A DNA stretch of 64,000 nucleotides from Sphingomonas sp. M1-B02 (GCF_026167525.1 NZ_CP110679.1:3459501-3523500), one strand, 5' to 3'; shown: positions 44,994-53,992, counted from the stretch's first letter. Numbers and translations are program-made. Notes: generated by a model not told the origin, from the sequence alone.

Positions 44994-45425
44994 TCAATCC
45001 TGATGGATCACCACGGTCGACGGGTGGTGTTTGTCCAGATGCCGCTTGATGATCCGCAGGTTACGGGTGTTCGAGCGGAAGAAGAAATCCGGGATCGCGC
45101 CGACCCAGGGGATCAGCCCGAGCAGCCAGTCGAAGCCGACATTGCCCGCCATCCGCGCGATCGCGCTCTTGGGCATGCCCAGATTGCGCGCCTCCCAGGT
45201 CATGTAGAGCCCCATCGCTGCGCCGACCGAGGTGCCGATGCCCGGAATCAGGTTGAGGACGACGTCCAACCCGACGGGCTGGTTCGTGCCCGGGATATTG
45301 AAACTGCGCTCGAGCAGATGCTCCATCGTCTCGACGCGGCGGCGGACGTCCGCCGCTTCCTTGCCCAGCGGCAGCTTCTTCGCCGCGTCGCGCATGCCCG
45401 ATGCCATTCGTGTTGGTTTAGCCAC
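44994..45425 (-). CDS. DUF4112 protein
   Basis: The 143-residue protein has the DUF4112 signature LDVVLNLIPGIGTSVGAAMGLYMTWEARNLGMPKSAIARMAGNVGFDWLLGLIPWVGAIPDFFFRSN-like body (about 52-117), here cited as LIPGIGTSVGAAMG and LLGLIPWVGAIPDFFF. It has two short hydrophobic hairpins, so it is probably membrane-associated. The function of the family is unknown. The start is GTG 45425, with GGAG 6 bases upstream, 3 bases after the stop of the substrate-binding gene; the internal ATG 45407 is a possible shorter start. It is likely to be co-transcribed. Confidence 0.88.
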   Translation of the reverse strand: MAKPTRMASGMRDAAKKLPLGKEAADVRRRVETMEHLLERSFNIPGTNQPVGLDVVLNLIPGIGTSVGAAMGLYMTWEARNLGMPKSAIARMAGNVGFDWLLGLIPWVGAIPDFFFRSNTRNLRIIKRHLDKHHPSTVVIHQD

Positions 45426-45428
45426 CGG

Positions 45429-46889
45429 TCACTCCGTTTCGTTTCGCAGGTGGTTCAACGGGTGCCAGGCGCGGGTGTTCCGCTGCCAGGCGCCGAGCCG
45501 CAGCGCCACGACCGACCAGCGCAGCGGCTGGGCGATCGGGATATAGGCGCTGTCCACTGTCAGCGCGATGTCGGCCTCGGCAATGCGCAGCGCCCGCGCC
45601 GCCAGATCGGGTGCGTCGCGCCCTGCGGCCACCAGGTCCAGCAATTCCTTCGGACAGCCCAGGCACGCCGTCTGCACGAACCAGCGGCCGCTGTCATAGG
45701 GGGCCACCTCGTCGATCAGCCGCAGGTCCGCCGACGCATCGGGGCCCACGCGTTGCGGCACAATGCCCACGCTGCGCAGCGACGCCGCCAGATGCGCCCA
45801 GACCAGCATCGCCCCGGGGCCATAGGGCAAGGCGATCCGTATGCTCGGCGCTTCGCCTTCGGCGCGCCGCCAGGTTGCTACCCGCGCGCGCGCCACCTCT
45901 CGCCGCGCGTCGAGCGGCAGCGTCTCCCAGCCGGGCCGCGCCGGCGCTGCCGCCGAATCGAGCTGGGCCGGCAGCAAGGTCTCGATCGGGCGCCAGTCCG
46001 ACATCAGCGCCTCCGTGAGTGCCCGCCGGTCAATCGCCATCGCGATCGCGGCACGATTCTGCGCGTCCGCCAGGAATCCCAGCCGGTTCACCACGGCCAA
46101 TCCGAACAGGCCGATCGCCGGGTCGATCCGGACATTCGTCGGCGCGATGTCGGCCTGCGCCACGATCGGCCAGTCGGTGAAGCGCCCGCCCAGGATCAGA
46201 TCGGATTCGCGCGCCGTGAATCGCGCCAGCGCCAGCGCGGCACGCTCGCCGATCAGCCTTGCCGTCTCCTCGGGCACCGGCGCCGCCTGGTCGACGATCC
46301 GGCTGGGATCGGCGGCGGGGCTCAGCAGCGTCGCATTGCGCCCGGCGGGGGCGGATCGAAAGGGCCCGCTGCCGTCGAGCGCGCCGGTGCGAAACACCGC
46401 CAGTTCGGGTTGCGCGAACAGCTTGAGCAGATCGGGACGCGGACGCTTGAGCCGGACTTCGATCACCTGCGGCGTCATCTCGACCACTTCGTCGATCACC
46501 GACAGGAAGGGCGCGAGCACATTGTCGCTGCCCGGCGCTGCGGCACGCCGCAATACGCGCACCACCTGCGCCGCGGTCACTGCGCTGCCGTCGTTCCAAT
46601 AGGCCTCGCGCAGGCGAAAGATGTAGCTGCGCCCGTCGTCGATCACGATCCAGCGCTCGGCAAGGCCGGGCTCGACGCCACCGGCAGCGTCGAAGCGCAC
46701 CAGTCCCTGGGCAGTCGCGCCCATCAATATGCGCGCCGCGGTGTCCAGCGGCTTCAGGCTCGGGTCGGCGGGCCGTGGCACGCCCGCGATCGCGCTAACC
46801 ACCACCGGCGCATCATCCTTGCGCTGGCCCTTGCCCCCGCACCCGCCCAGCGCCAGGCCGAGCAGGAGAAGGACGGGGATTTTGTTCAT
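45429..46889 (-). CDS. Peptide-type ABC transporter substrate-binding lipoprotein
   Basis: The 486-residue protein begins MNKIPVLLLLGLALGGC, a lipoprotein signal with the Cys at residue 17. It then continues as a family-5 extracellular solute-binding protein: LAERWIVIDDGRSYIFRLREAYWNDGSAVTAAQVV is the usual SBP_bac_5 block, shown as YIFRLREAYWNDGS. It probably feeds oligopeptides or similar molecules to a permease, but no permease or ATPase is adjacent, so its partners are elsewhere. ATG 46889 is chosen; the long upstream extension to 47066 runs over the tRNA gene and is spurious. Confidence 0.88.
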   Translation of the reverse strand: MNKIPVLLLLGLALGGCGGKGQRKDDAPVVVSAIAGVPRPADPSLKPLDTAARILMGATAQGLVRFDAAGGVEPGLAERWIVIDDGRSYIFRLREAYWNDGSAVTAAQVVRVLRRAAAPGSDNVLAPFLSVIDEVVEMTPQVIEVRLKRPRPDLLKLFAQPELAVFRTGALDGSGPFRSAPAGRNATLLSPAADPSRIVDQAAPVPEETARLIGERAALALARFTARESDLILGGRFTDWPIVAQADIAPTNVRIDPAIGLFGLAVVNRLGFLADAQNRAAIAMAIDRRALTEALMSDWRPIETLLPAQLDSAAAPARPGWETLPLDARREVARARVATWRRAEGEAPSIRIALPYGPGAMLVWAHLAASLRSVGIVPQRVGPDASADLRLIDEVAPYDSGRWFVQTACLGCPKELLDLVAAGRDAPDLAARALRIAEADIALTVDSAYIPIAQPLRWSVVALRLGAWQRNTRAWHPLNHLRNETE

Positions 46890-46985
46890 CGGGGCCTTCG
46901 CTTGTCGGGTCCGGCCGGGTGTATGGCCCAGGATCGGGCCTGCCAACCCCGCACCGCAGCTTGCCTGTCGCGAAAGCGGCAATGC

Positions 46986-47072
46986 TGGTGCGGACGGCGG
47001 GACTCGAACCCGCACGCCCCGAAGGGCAGGAGATTTTAAGTCTCCGGCGTCTACCGATTCCGCCACGTCCGC
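46986..47072 (-). tRNA. tRNA-Leu (anticodon UAA)
   Basis: On the minus strand an 87-base gene begins GCGGACGTGGCGGAATCGG and ends in CCGTCCGC-A-CCA, with the 3' CCA encoded. The anticodon stem GGAGA/TCTCC encloses the loop CTTAAAA, whose 34-36 positions are TAA, so it reads UUA and UUG codons. The long variable arm (CTGCCCTTCGGGGCG) and the D-loop GGTAGACGC identify a leucine tRNA. The acceptor stem is 7 bp and fully paired. Confidence 0.95.
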
Positions 47073-47090
47073 ATCAATGTCAGCAAGCGC

Positions 47091-47125
47091 ATGAGGCCGG
47101 AACCGTCAAGCAGTTCCGGCCTCAT
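47091..47125 (-). terminator. Hairpin downstream of ihfB
   Basis: ATGAGGCCGGAAC (47091-47103) and GTTCCGGCCTCAT (47113-47125) form a perfect 13-bp stem with a 9-base loop, 27 bases beyond the ihfB stop on the minus strand and before tRNA-Leu. No T run follows, but the stem is strong enough to end or protect the rpsA-ihfB transcript. Confidence 0.65.
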
Positions 47126-47152
47126 CGGCGTTTCGATTTCAGGCAAGCGCGC

Positions 47153-47431
47153 TCAGACGTTGAGCCGGATGCGCATTTCCTTGCCGGGCTTGAAATAGGG
47201 GACGCGCTTGGGCTCGACCTCGACGGTCTCTCCGGTGCGCGGGTTGCGACCGGTGCGGCCGTCGCGCGCGCGGGTGGAAAATGCACCGAAGCCGCGAAGC
47301 TCGACGCGGCCGTCTTCGGTCAGGCGACCCACGATCTCGTCGAAGAAGACCGAGACGATCTTCTCCACTTCGCGGACCGCCAAACCGGGATTGTCATCGA
47401 CCAGCATCTGCACGAGTTCCGAACGGATCAT
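47153..47431 (-). CDS. ihfB: Integration host factor subunit beta
   Basis: IHF beta bends DNA at specific sites with IhfA. The 92-residue product from ATG 47431 begins [20 protein letters not shown] and has [29 protein letters not shown], then the DNA-binding arm [27 protein letters not shown]. The HU/IHF arm Pro and Arg/Lys residues are present. A frame to 47458 exists upstream but adds non-family residues. It follows rpsA, as in E. coli. The first residues match IhfB rather than HU. Confidence 0.93.
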   Translation of the reverse strand: MIRSELVQMLVDDNPGLAVREVEKIVSVFFDEIVGRLTEDGRVELRGFGAFSTRARDGRTGRNPRTGETVEVEPKRVPYFKPGKEMRIRLNV

Positions 47432-47568
47432 CCGCACCCTCCCTTGGCGCTTTGGCAATTGCAGTCGCGTGAAGCGGCGAAATTCCCAATGTGGGGAATG
47501 CTCTAGCGCCGATTACACATCTGCATCAACCAGAAGATTTTAGAATCTCGGTCTTGGCAGGGACCGGA

Positions 47569-47592
47569 GGGAAGCGGCCGGAGCCGCTTCCC
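47569..47592 (-). terminator. Hairpin between rpsA and ihfB
   Basis: GGGAAGCGGC (47569-47578) and GCCGCTTCCC (47583-47592) form a perfect 10-bp stem with a 4-base loop, just beyond the rpsA stop on the minus strand. There is no T run. It may reduce read-through into ihfB or stabilise the rpsA message. Confidence 0.6.
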
Positions 47593-47601
47593 CCTTCGGC
47601 C

Positions 47602-49329
47602 TCAGTTCTTCTCGTTGCGAGCCTTGAGCGCCTCGCCGAGAATGTCGCCCAGCGACGCGCCCGAATCGGACGAGCCATATTGCTGCACGGCCTGCTTCTC
47701 TTCGGCGATCTGCATCGCCTTGATCGAGAAGGTCGGCTTCTTCGAACGATCGAAGCCGGTGACCATCGCGTCGAACTTCTGGCCGACCTGGAAGCGCTCG
47801 GGGCGCTGCTCGTCGCGGTCGCGGCCCAGATCGGTCCGCTTGATGAAGCCGGTCGCGCCATCGTCGCCCACCTGCACTTCGAGGCCCGCATCGCGGACTT
47901 CGAGCACCGTGACGGTGACGACGGCATTCTTGTTGACGGTGGTGCCGGCGGCACCCGCTGCGCCACCCGCTGCCGGAGCCGACGAAGGTCCGCCGCGCTC
48001 GAGCTGCTTCATGCCGAGGCTGATGCGCTCCTTGTCCGCCTCGATCGCGAGCACGACCGCGGAAACGGTCTCGCCCTTGCGGTGCAGGTTGAGCGCGTCC
48101 TCGCCCGAGATGCCCCAGGCGATGTCGGACATGTGGACCATGCCGTCGACGTCGTTGTCCAGGCCGATGAACAGGCCGAACTCGGTGGCGTTCTTGACTT
48201 CGCCCTCGACGGTCGAACCAACCGGATGCTCGGCCGCGAAGGCCTCCCACGGATTGGCCTGTGCCTGCTTGAGACCCAGCGAGATGCGGCGCTTTTCCTG
48301 ATCGACCTCGAGGACGACCACATCGACTTCCTGCGAAGTCGAGACGATCTTGCCCGGATGGACGTTCTTCTTGGTCCAGCTCATTTCGCTGACATGGACC
48401 AGGCCTTCGATGCCTGCTTCCAGCTCGACGAACGCACCATATTCGGTGATGTTGGTCACGCGGCCGGTGAGCTTGGCGCCGAGCGGATACTTCGCCGCTG
48501 CGCCATCCCAGGGATCGCTCTCGAGCTGCTTCATGCCCAGCGAGATGCGCTGCGTGTCGCGGTTGATGCGGATGATCTGCACCTTCACCGTGTCGCCGAT
48601 GTTCAGCACTTCGCTCGGATGGTTGACGCGCTTGTAGCTCAGGTCGGTGACGTGGAGCAGGCCGTCGATGCCGCCCAGATCAACGAACGCACCATAATCG
48701 GTGATGTTCTTGACGACGCCGTCGATCACCTGGCCCTCGGCGAGGCTCTGGATCAGGCCCGAACGCTGCTCGGCGCGGGTCTCTTCGAGGACGGCGCGGC
48801 GCGAAACGACGATGTTGCCGCGCTTGCGATCCATCTTGAGAATCTGGAAGGGCTGCTCGATATCCATCAGCGGGGTGACGTCACGAACCGGACGGATATC
48901 GACCTGCGAGCCGGGCAGGAAGGCCACGGCGCCCGATAGGTCGACGGTGAAGCCGCCCTTGACGCGGCCGAAGATGACGCCGGTGACGCGTGCGGTCTTG
49001 GCGAATTCGGTTTCCAGCGTATCCCAGGCGGCTTCGCGGCGGGCGCGGTCGCGGCTGAGCATCGCTTCGCCGTTCGCATTCTCGACGCGGTCGACATAGA
49101 CCTGGACTTCGTCGCCGACCTTCAGGTCGGCCTTCTGGCCCGGCGCCGCGAATTCGCGCAGCGGCACGCGGCCTTCGGACTTGAGGCCCACGTCGATGAC
49201 GGCGAGATCGTTCTCGATCGCGGTGACGGTGCCGATGACGACGCGTCCCTCGAAGGAATCCGCGCTGCCGAGAGTTTGTTCGAGGAGCGCCGCGAAATCG
49301 TCGCGGCTGGGGTTTGCCGTAGTGGCCAT
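47602..49329 (-). CDS. rpsA: 30S ribosomal protein S1
   Basis: S1 brings mRNA to the 30S subunit and is essential in most proteobacteria. The 575-residue product begins MATTANPSRDDFAALLEQTL and has six S1 OB-fold repeats. Recognisable examples are GVKNITDYGAFVDLGGIDGLLHVTDL, GRVTNITEYGAFVELEAGIEGLVHVSEM and GEVKNATEFGLFIGLDNDVDGMVHMSDI, given here as NITDYGAFVDLGGIDGLLHV and NATEFGLFIGLDNDVDGM. It ends in a basic/acidic tail. Length is slightly above E. coli (557). It lies in the conserved aroA-cmk-rpsA-ihfB order, but an opposite-strand gene (49655-49930) interrupts between cmk and rpsA. Confidence 0.97.
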   Translation of the reverse strand: MATTANPSRDDFAALLEQTLGSADSFEGRVVIGTVTAIENDLAVIDVGLKSEGRVPLREFAAPGQKADLKVGDEVQVYVDRVENANGEAMLSRDRARREAAWDTLETEFAKTARVTGVIFGRVKGGFTVDLSGAVAFLPGSQVDIRPVRDVTPLMDIEQPFQILKMDRKRGNIVVSRRAVLEETRAEQRSGLIQSLAEGQVIDGVVKNITDYGAFVDLGGIDGLLHVTDLSYKRVNHPSEVLNIGDTVKVQIIRINRDTQRISLGMKQLESDPWDGAAAKYPLGAKLTGRVTNITEYGAFVELEAGIEGLVHVSEMSWTKKNVHPGKIVSTSQEVDVVVLEVDQEKRRISLGLKQAQANPWEAFAAEHPVGSTVEGEVKNATEFGLFIGLDNDVDGMVHMSDIAWGISGEDALNLHRKGETVSAVVLAIEADKERISLGMKQLERGGPSSAPAAGGAAGAAGTTVNKNAVVTVTVLEVRDAGLEVQVGDDGATGFIKRTDLGRDRDEQRPERFQVGQKFDAMVTGFDRSKKPTFSIKAMQIAEEKQAVQQYGSSDSGASLGDILGEALKARNEKN

Positions 49330-49654
49330 GGGTTAGAGTGTCCTAGTTCTTCGTTTTTCCGGCCAACCGGTTGGATCCGGCGGTCTTGTGGCCGATGTAC
49401 CGCGGCGGCCGAACGCCGGTCGCGGCATCCAGGCGGACGGCAGCAGGCGGAGGACTAGACGCGGTTGAATGCGAAAAGGACGCACGAGCGTGGCTCTTGG
49501 GCGTCATACCTCCCCGAGCAGCCGCTCGTCGGACCGGGCGCGCATAGCCGAAGAGGGCGTGGGAGGCAAGGTGTGTGGTGGGCGCCATTGCAGTCTGCAA
49601 GGCGCGGTGTCAGGTGCGGTCCGGCTTCGCCCAGTAGGCAAGGAAAGGCACCAA
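49330..49654. other. Intergenic region between rpsA and the pentapeptide-like gene
   Basis: This 325-base gap should contain the rpsA promoter (minus) and that of the 49655 gene (plus). The self-complementary CCAACCGGTTGG at 49373-49384 lies 44-55 bases before the rpsA start and may be a regulator site. A small inverted repeat CGAGCAGCCGCTCG lies near 49514-49527. A minus-strand 85-codon frame (49343-49600) has no recognisable features and is probably chance. No further gene is visible. Confidence 0.4.
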
Positions 49655-49930
49655 ATGGAATATGTCGATCAACGGTTCGAGGGGGTCAACGTCACCCTCG
49701 ACGGCAACAGTTTCCGCAACTGCATCTTTCGCGACGTGATTTTCGAATATGCCGGCGGACCGGTGGAAATGACCAACTCCAACATGGATCGCTTCTCGTT
49801 CCAGTTCGGCGGCGACTTAGCCCAGGGCCTGTTCACGCTCTACCAGCTCTTCGGCACCGACAACATGCTGGCGATCCTGCGCGGATACACCGAACCCGGC
49901 GCGGGCGGCGACGTCACGATCCAGGTCTAG
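49655..49930 (+). CDS. Small pentapeptide-repeat-like protein
   Basis: The 91-residue protein starts MEYVDQRFEGVNVTLDGNSF and runs through a five-residue-spaced pattern (FEGVNVTLDGNSFRNCIFRD) typical of quadrilateral beta-helix (pentapeptide) proteins. It ends in a hydrophobic helix-like stretch (LFTLYQLFGTDNMLAILRGY) and a short Gly tail. Its function is unknown. AGGAAAGG precedes the ATG. It lies on the opposite strand to cmk, rpsA and aroA, and breaks the gap between cmk and rpsA. The frame extending upstream to 49469 is probably not translated. Confidence 0.72.
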   Translation: MEYVDQRFEGVNVTLDGNSFRNCIFRDVIFEYAGGPVEMTNSNMDRFSFQFGGDLAQGLFTLYQLFGTDNMLAILRGYTEPGAGGDVTIQV

Positions 49931-49951
49931 CCTTGCGGCAAGCGGTCGGTA

Positions 49952-50581
49952 TCAGCCCGCGGCCCGCTTCTTCGCTTCCACCAGCGCGATCGCCCGCTGC
50001 AGGGCCGCGTCGATCGACAGGAAGCTGGTATCCAGCAAGGCCGCGTCGGGGGCCTGGAGCATCGGCGCCTCGCTGCGCTTCGAATCGCGTTCGTCCCTTG
50101 CACGGATGTCGGCCAGCACCTTGTCGAGGCTGATGTTCGCGCCCTGCTTGCGCAATTCGATGTGGCGGCGCTGGGCACGGATCATCGGGGTCGCCTTCAC
50201 GAACAGCTTCACGTCGGCGTCGGGGGCGATCACCGTGCCGATGTCGCGCCCGTCGAGGATCGCGCCGCCGGGCTGGTGCGCGAACTTCTTCTGCCGATTG
50301 AGCAAGGCCGCGCGCACCAGGGGATGCGCCGAGACGACCGACGCGATCTTGCCCACCTCGTCGGTGCGAAGGCCCGGATCGTCGAGCAGCGCATCGTCGA
50401 AGCTGCACGACGCGACCGCGTCGGCCTCGACCGCCGGGTTCAGCCCCTCGCGCAGCACGTTCGCGGCCACGGCGCGGTAGAGCAAGCCGGTATCCAGGTG
50501 GGGCAAGTCATAATGGCGCGCCAGAGCGCGTGCGATGGTTCCCTTGCCCGATGCGGCGGGTCCGTCGACGGCGATGATCAT
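49952..50581 (-). CDS. cmk: Cytidylate kinase
   Basis: Cmk phosphorylates CMP and dCMP. The 209-residue product begins [20 protein letters not shown] (P-loop GPAASGKGT), with [12 protein letters not shown] for substrate binding, [20 protein letters not shown] and a closing [15 protein letters not shown]. It is shorter than E. coli Cmk (227) but similar to alphaproteobacterial forms. The ATG lies 14 bases after the aroA stop, so aroA and cmk are probably co-transcribed, ahead of the interrupted rpsA. Its end is convergent with the 49655-49930 gene, 21 bases away. Confidence 0.95.
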   Translation of the reverse strand: MIIAVDGPAASGKGTIARALARHYDLPHLDTGLLYRAVAANVLREGLNPAVEADAVASCSFDDALLDDPGLRTDEVGKIASVVSAHPLVRAALLNRQKKFAHQPGGAILDGRDIGTVIAPDADVKLFVKATPMIRAQRRHIELRKQGANISLDKVLADIRARDERDSKRSEAPMLQAPDAALLDTSFLSIDAALQRAIALVEAKKRAAG

Positions 50582-50595
50582 AAAGACAGGTCGAA

Positions 50596-51921
50596 CTAGC
50601 GTAAGAGGGCGTCAAGGGTCTCGAAGAAGTCGGGATAGCTGGTGGCAACCGGCCCGACATCGTCGATCGTGATAGGCTGCGTCGCCGCAAGTCCAGCCAC
50701 AACCATGCTCATCGCGATGCGATGGTCCAGTTTCGAGGCGATCCGAGCGCCGCCGGGCAGCAAGGCTCCGCCCGAGCCGCTGATCGCCAGCCCATCCTCA
50801 AATTCCTCGGTCGGCACGCCCACGGCCTCGAGCGCCGCGCGCATCGTGGCGATCCGGTCCGATTCCTTGACGCGCAGTTCGTGCGCGCCGCGCGCCACGG
50901 TCCGCCCCTCGGCCAGCGCCGCGGCGACGAACAGGATCGGATATTCGTCGATCATGCTGGGGGCGAGTTCGGGCGGGACTTCGATCGCGCGCAGCGGCGC
51001 GTGGCGGACCCGCAGGTCGGCGACGGGCTCGCCGCCCACTTCGCGTGGCTCCACTTCGCCGATGTCGGCGCCCATCATGCGCAGCGCCGTCACCAGCCCG
51101 ATGCGAGTCGGGTTCATGCAGACATTGGCGATGGTCACGTCGGATCCGGGCACGATCGACGCCGCGACCATCCAGAAGCCCGCCGAAGAGGGGTCGCCGG
51201 GCACCACGATATGCTGGGGGCTGAGTTCGGCCTCGCCCCGGATCGAGATGACCTTGCCCTCGGGTCCGTCCTCCACGATCAGTTCGGCGCCGAAGCCCCG
51301 CAGCATCCGCTCGCTATGGTCGCGGGTCGGCACCGGCTCGATCACCCGGGTGATGCCGGGCGTGTTGAGGCCGGCGAGCAACACCGCCGATTTCACCTGC
51401 GCCGATGCCACCGGCAGGCGATATTCGATCGGCACGGCGGGGCACAGGCCGCGCACCATCAGCGGCAGCGTGCCGCCGGGGCTGGCGGTGACGTCCGCGC
51501 CCATCTGCGACAGCGGCTCGATCGCGCGGCCCATCGGCCTGCCCGAGAGCGACGCATCGCCGGTAAAGGTCGCGGTGATTGCATGCGACGCGACCAGCCC
51601 CATCAATAGCCGAGTCGAAGTCCCCGAATTGCCCATGTCGAGCGCTTGGGCCGGCTGCAGCAATCCGCCGACGCCCACCCCCCAGACGCGCCATGCGCCA
51701 TCGTCGCCACGCTCGATCTCCGCGCCCATCGCTCGCATCGCGGCGGCGGTGGCGAAGACGTCCTCGCCCTCCAGCAGGCCCTCGATCCGGCTTTCGCCCA
51801 CCGCCAGGCCCGCAAACATCAGCGCGCGGTGGCTGATCGATTTGTCGCCGGGCACGGTGGCGGTGCCGCGCAGCGGTCCGCTGGCGGAAACCGAATGGGG
51901 ACGGGGGGCGGCGTGCGACAT
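50596..51921 (-). CDS. aroA: 3-phosphoshikimate 1-carboxyvinyltransferase (EPSP synthase)
   Basis: AroA transfers enolpyruvyl from PEP to shikimate-3-phosphate. The 441-residue product has [20 protein letters not shown] near residue 25, [44 protein letters not shown] and a final [12 protein letters not shown]. These are the EPSPS signature sites. ATG 51921 ([11 protein letters not shown]) is divergent from the TIGR02300 gene across a 100-base gap that holds both promoters. Another shikimate-pathway gene, aroQ, lies elsewhere in the window. Confidence 0.96.
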   Translation of the reverse strand: MSHAAPRPHSVSASGPLRGTATVPGDKSISHRALMFAGLAVGESRIEGLLEGEDVFATAAAMRAMGAEIERGDDGAWRVWGVGVGGLLQPAQALDMGNSGTSTRLLMGLVASHAITATFTGDASLSGRPMGRAIEPLSQMGADVTASPGGTLPLMVRGLCPAVPIEYRLPVASAQVKSAVLLAGLNTPGITRVIEPVPTRDHSERMLRGFGAELIVEDGPEGKVISIRGEAELSPQHIVVPGDPSSAGFWMVAASIVPGSDVTIANVCMNPTRIGLVTALRMMGADIGEVEPREVGGEPVADLRVRHAPLRAIEVPPELAPSMIDEYPILFVAAALAEGRTVARGAHELRVKESDRIATMRAALEAVGVPTEEFEDGLAISGSGGALLPGGARIASKLDHRIAMSMVVAGLAATQPITIDDVGPVATSYPDFFETLDALLR

Positions 51922-52021
51922 GCGGCGCGGCTTTGACAGCCGGCTTGCGCCATGGCAAGGCGCGCCCCACTTTCCGGGTCTATCCCGAAATCACGATATT
52001 CTGAAAGGCAAGAGGCAACAC

Positions 52022-52348
52022 ATGGTGAAGCCGGAATGGGGCACCAAGCGCGCGTGCCCGAAATGCGGAACGCGTTTCTACGATCTGACGAAGGATGATC
52101 CGGTCACGTGCATCAATTGCTCGTTCGGCTGGCAGCCCGAGCCGATCCTGAAGTCGAAGCAGCCGTTGCCCTTCGAGGCAGCCAAAGCGGTGACCGACAA
52201 GCCGACGACCGAGGATTCGGACCTGGGCGACGAAGATCTGGACATCGTCGCAGCCGACGATGAAGAGCCCTCGGCCGACGACGACGTCGATCTGGGCGGC
52301 GACGACGATCTCGGCGTCGAGACCGGCAAGAATGACGACGACAATTAA
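52022..52348 (+). CDS. TIGR02300 (FYDLN acid) zinc-ribbon protein
   Basis: The 108-residue protein begins MVKPEWGTKRACPKCGTRFY, with the FYDLTKDDPVTCINC segment that defines the FYDLN-acid family. The CPKCG and CINC pairs form a predicted zinc ribbon near the N terminus. The C-terminal half is strongly acidic, dominated by Asp and Glu (DDVDLGGDDDLG). The function is unknown; it is alphaproteobacterial. It is divergent from aroA, a common layout. ATG 52022 has AAGAGG-type sequence upstream. No operator was recognised in the gap. Confidence 0.92.
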   Translation: MVKPEWGTKRACPKCGTRFYDLTKDDPVTCINCSFGWQPEPILKSKQPLPFEAAKAVTDKPTTEDSDLGDEDLDIVAADDEEPSADDDVDLGGDDDLGVETGKNDDDN

Positions 52349-52446
52349 TTGAGGAAGGGCAGGGGCGCTTGCGAAAAGCGTCCTTGCCAAAGGTTCGACG
52401 GCCTTCTAATGGCCGTCGCCTTCCCGAGGCTCTGGCCCGGGAATTT

Positions 52447-52522
52447 GGGGCCGTAGCTCAGCTGGGAGAGCGCTGCAATGGCATTGCAGAGGTCAGGGGT
52501 TCGATCCCCCTCGGCTCCACCA
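52447..52522 (+). tRNA. tRNA-Ala (anticodon GGC)
   Basis: A 76-base gene starts GGGGCCGTAGCTCAGCTGGG and ends GCTCCACCA, with CCA encoded. The G3:U70 wobble, the alanine identity element, is present in the 7-bp acceptor stem (GGGGCCG/CGGCTCC). The anticodon stem CTGCA/TGCAG surrounds ATGGCAT, giving anticodon GGC for GCC and GCU codons. The T-arm (GGTTCGATCC) is normal. Confidence 0.97.
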
Positions 52523-52542
52523 TTTCCCCCGAATTAGCCTGA

Positions 52543-53832
52543 TCAGGCCGCCCAGGCGGCGATGTCTTCCTGCTGGCCTATCAGCGCCAGTCCGTGCGCG
52601 ATCGAGGTGAGTTCGCCGCCGCTGGCGATCCGGTCTTCTCCGACCCGATCGACGAAGACCCGCCGGATCCGCGGCATCAGCGACGAGCCGCCGGTCAGGA
52701 AGATGCGGTCGACGTCGCCCATCCCGATTCCCGACGTCGCCAGTGCCCGATCGATCGCAGCCTCGATTCGCGCGATGTCGGGGGCGATCCAGGTTTCGAA
52801 TGCGTCGCGAGTCACGTCCGCCTCGATCGAAAGCCCGGCGCCGCTGAACTGGAAGCGCGCGACCTCGGCCGAGGACAAGGCCCGCTTCACCGCGCCCACC
52901 GCGTCGTAAAGCTGGTAGCCCAGTTCCTGCTCGATCACGGCGATCATCCGTCCAACCGCGTCGGGATCGAGCGCGGCGCGACGCAGTTTCTCCAGTTCGG
53001 CAAGCGTGCGGCGATTGCGCATCAGCGCCAGCCGCGACCAGTCGGCAAACTCGGCGAAATGCCCGCGCGGGATTTCAAGCACCTTGTCGAACGATCGGTA
53101 GGATCCGCCCTTGCCGAGCAATGGGAGCACGAGATGATCGAGGATGCGATAGTCGAAGCGGTCGCCGGCGATGCCGACCCCGGCATGGCCTAGCGGGATG
53201 CAGCGCCGCTCGGCGCCGGGCGCGGCGATCCGCACGACCGAAAAATCGCTGGTGCCGCCGCCGAAATCGGCGACCAGGATCGTCGCGGGCTCGGTCACGC
53301 GCGACGCATAGCTGTAGGCGGCGCCCAGGGGCTCGTAGGCATAATGTAGCTCGGCCCCGAGCATCTCGAACATCATGTCGTAGCGGCGCCGCGCGAGCGC
53401 TTCGTCGGGACGATGGCCGGCATATTCGACCGGGCGCCCCACCACGATCCGCGCGGCGCCCTGCATCGCCCCGCCGGCGCGTGCCGCCATCTTCTCGAGG
53501 AAACGCCGCCCGAGATCCTCGAAGCGATAGCGCCGCTCGAAAATCGTCGCATGTTCGAAATTCGCGCTCGCCGCGACCGACTTGAACGATTGCAGGAAGC
53601 GGCTGCCCTGCGGATATTCCAGATATTCTGCGATCGCCCAGGGGCCGGCCTCATAGGCCACCCCGCCGGATGCGCTTTCGTCCTCCCAGAAGCAGAGCGC
53701 CGAGCGAAACACGTCGCCCATCCCGATTGGGGTCTGGAGCGGAACCAGTTCGGACGCGTCGCTGCGCGCGACCGCGGCCACCGAGTTGGTCGTCCCGAAA
53801 TCGAGGCCGAGCGAGAAGGGGGGATGCGGCAT
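52543..53832 (-). CDS. Hsp70-family protein, YegD-like
   Basis: The 429-residue protein is an Hsp70 ATPase domain without the substrate-binding lid domain. It has the phosphate-1 loop LGLDFGTTNSVAAVARSDA at the start, the phosphate-2 loop ADFGGGTSDFSVV (about residue 195), and the adenosine motif FLTGGSSLMPRIRRVF near the end. The YegD subgroup has this architecture; whether it acts as a chaperone is not known. The start MPHPPFSLGLDFGTTN is clear. A LacI-type operator lies in the divergent gap to the LacI gene, but it is closer to that gene. Confidence 0.9.
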   Translation of the reverse strand: MPHPPFSLGLDFGTTNSVAAVARSDASELVPLQTPIGMGDVFRSALCFWEDESASGGVAYEAGPWAIAEYLEYPQGSRFLQSFKSVAASANFEHATIFERRYRFEDLGRRFLEKMAARAGGAMQGAARIVVGRPVEYAGHRPDEALARRRYDMMFEMLGAELHYAYEPLGAAYSYASRVTEPATILVADFGGGTSDFSVVRIAAPGAERRCIPLGHAGVGIAGDRFDYRILDHLVLPLLGKGGSYRSFDKVLEIPRGHFAEFADWSRLALMRNRRTLAELEKLRRAALDPDAVGRMIAVIEQELGYQLYDAVGAVKRALSSAEVARFQFSGAGLSIEADVTRDAFETWIAPDIARIEAAIDRALATSGIGMGDVDRIFLTGGSSLMPRIRRVFVDRVGEDRIASGGELTSIAHGLALIGQQEDIAAWAA

Positions 53833-53933
53833 GGGCGCACGCCGCTACACGCCCGCGCGGCATCGGAAAAGCCATTGTGCGAACGCCAGTGCGGGAAAGC
53901 ACGCGGAGCGCGCGCATATCTTCGCTTGCGCGG

Positions 53934-53947
53934 TGGCAGCGCTGTCA
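53934..53947. promoter_or_regulatory. Putative LacI-family operator
   Basis: TGGCAGCGCTGTCA is a CG-centred palindrome with 12 of 14 matching positions, in the style of LacI/GalR-family operators. It lies 46 bases before the LacI-type regulator start and within the 160-base gap to the Hsp70 gene, so it could autoregulate the LacI gene and affect the Hsp70 gene. On the minus strand it overlaps TTGACA, a perfect -35 hexamer. I infer binding from palindrome form only. Confidence 0.6.
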
Positions 53948-53992
53948 AATATGCCATGCCCGCCGCGGCACTTGTCGCGGTGGGGGAAAGCG

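Noticed and set aside
45003..47039. A 678-codon plus-strand frame across DUF4112 and the substrate-binding gene
   Set aside because: It covers recognisable minus-strand genes and enters the tRNA gene; the composition is shadow-like (Arg, His, Asp).
49343..49600. An 85-codon minus-strand frame before rpsA
   Set aside because: It has no domain, low-complexity composition and no clear ribosome site.
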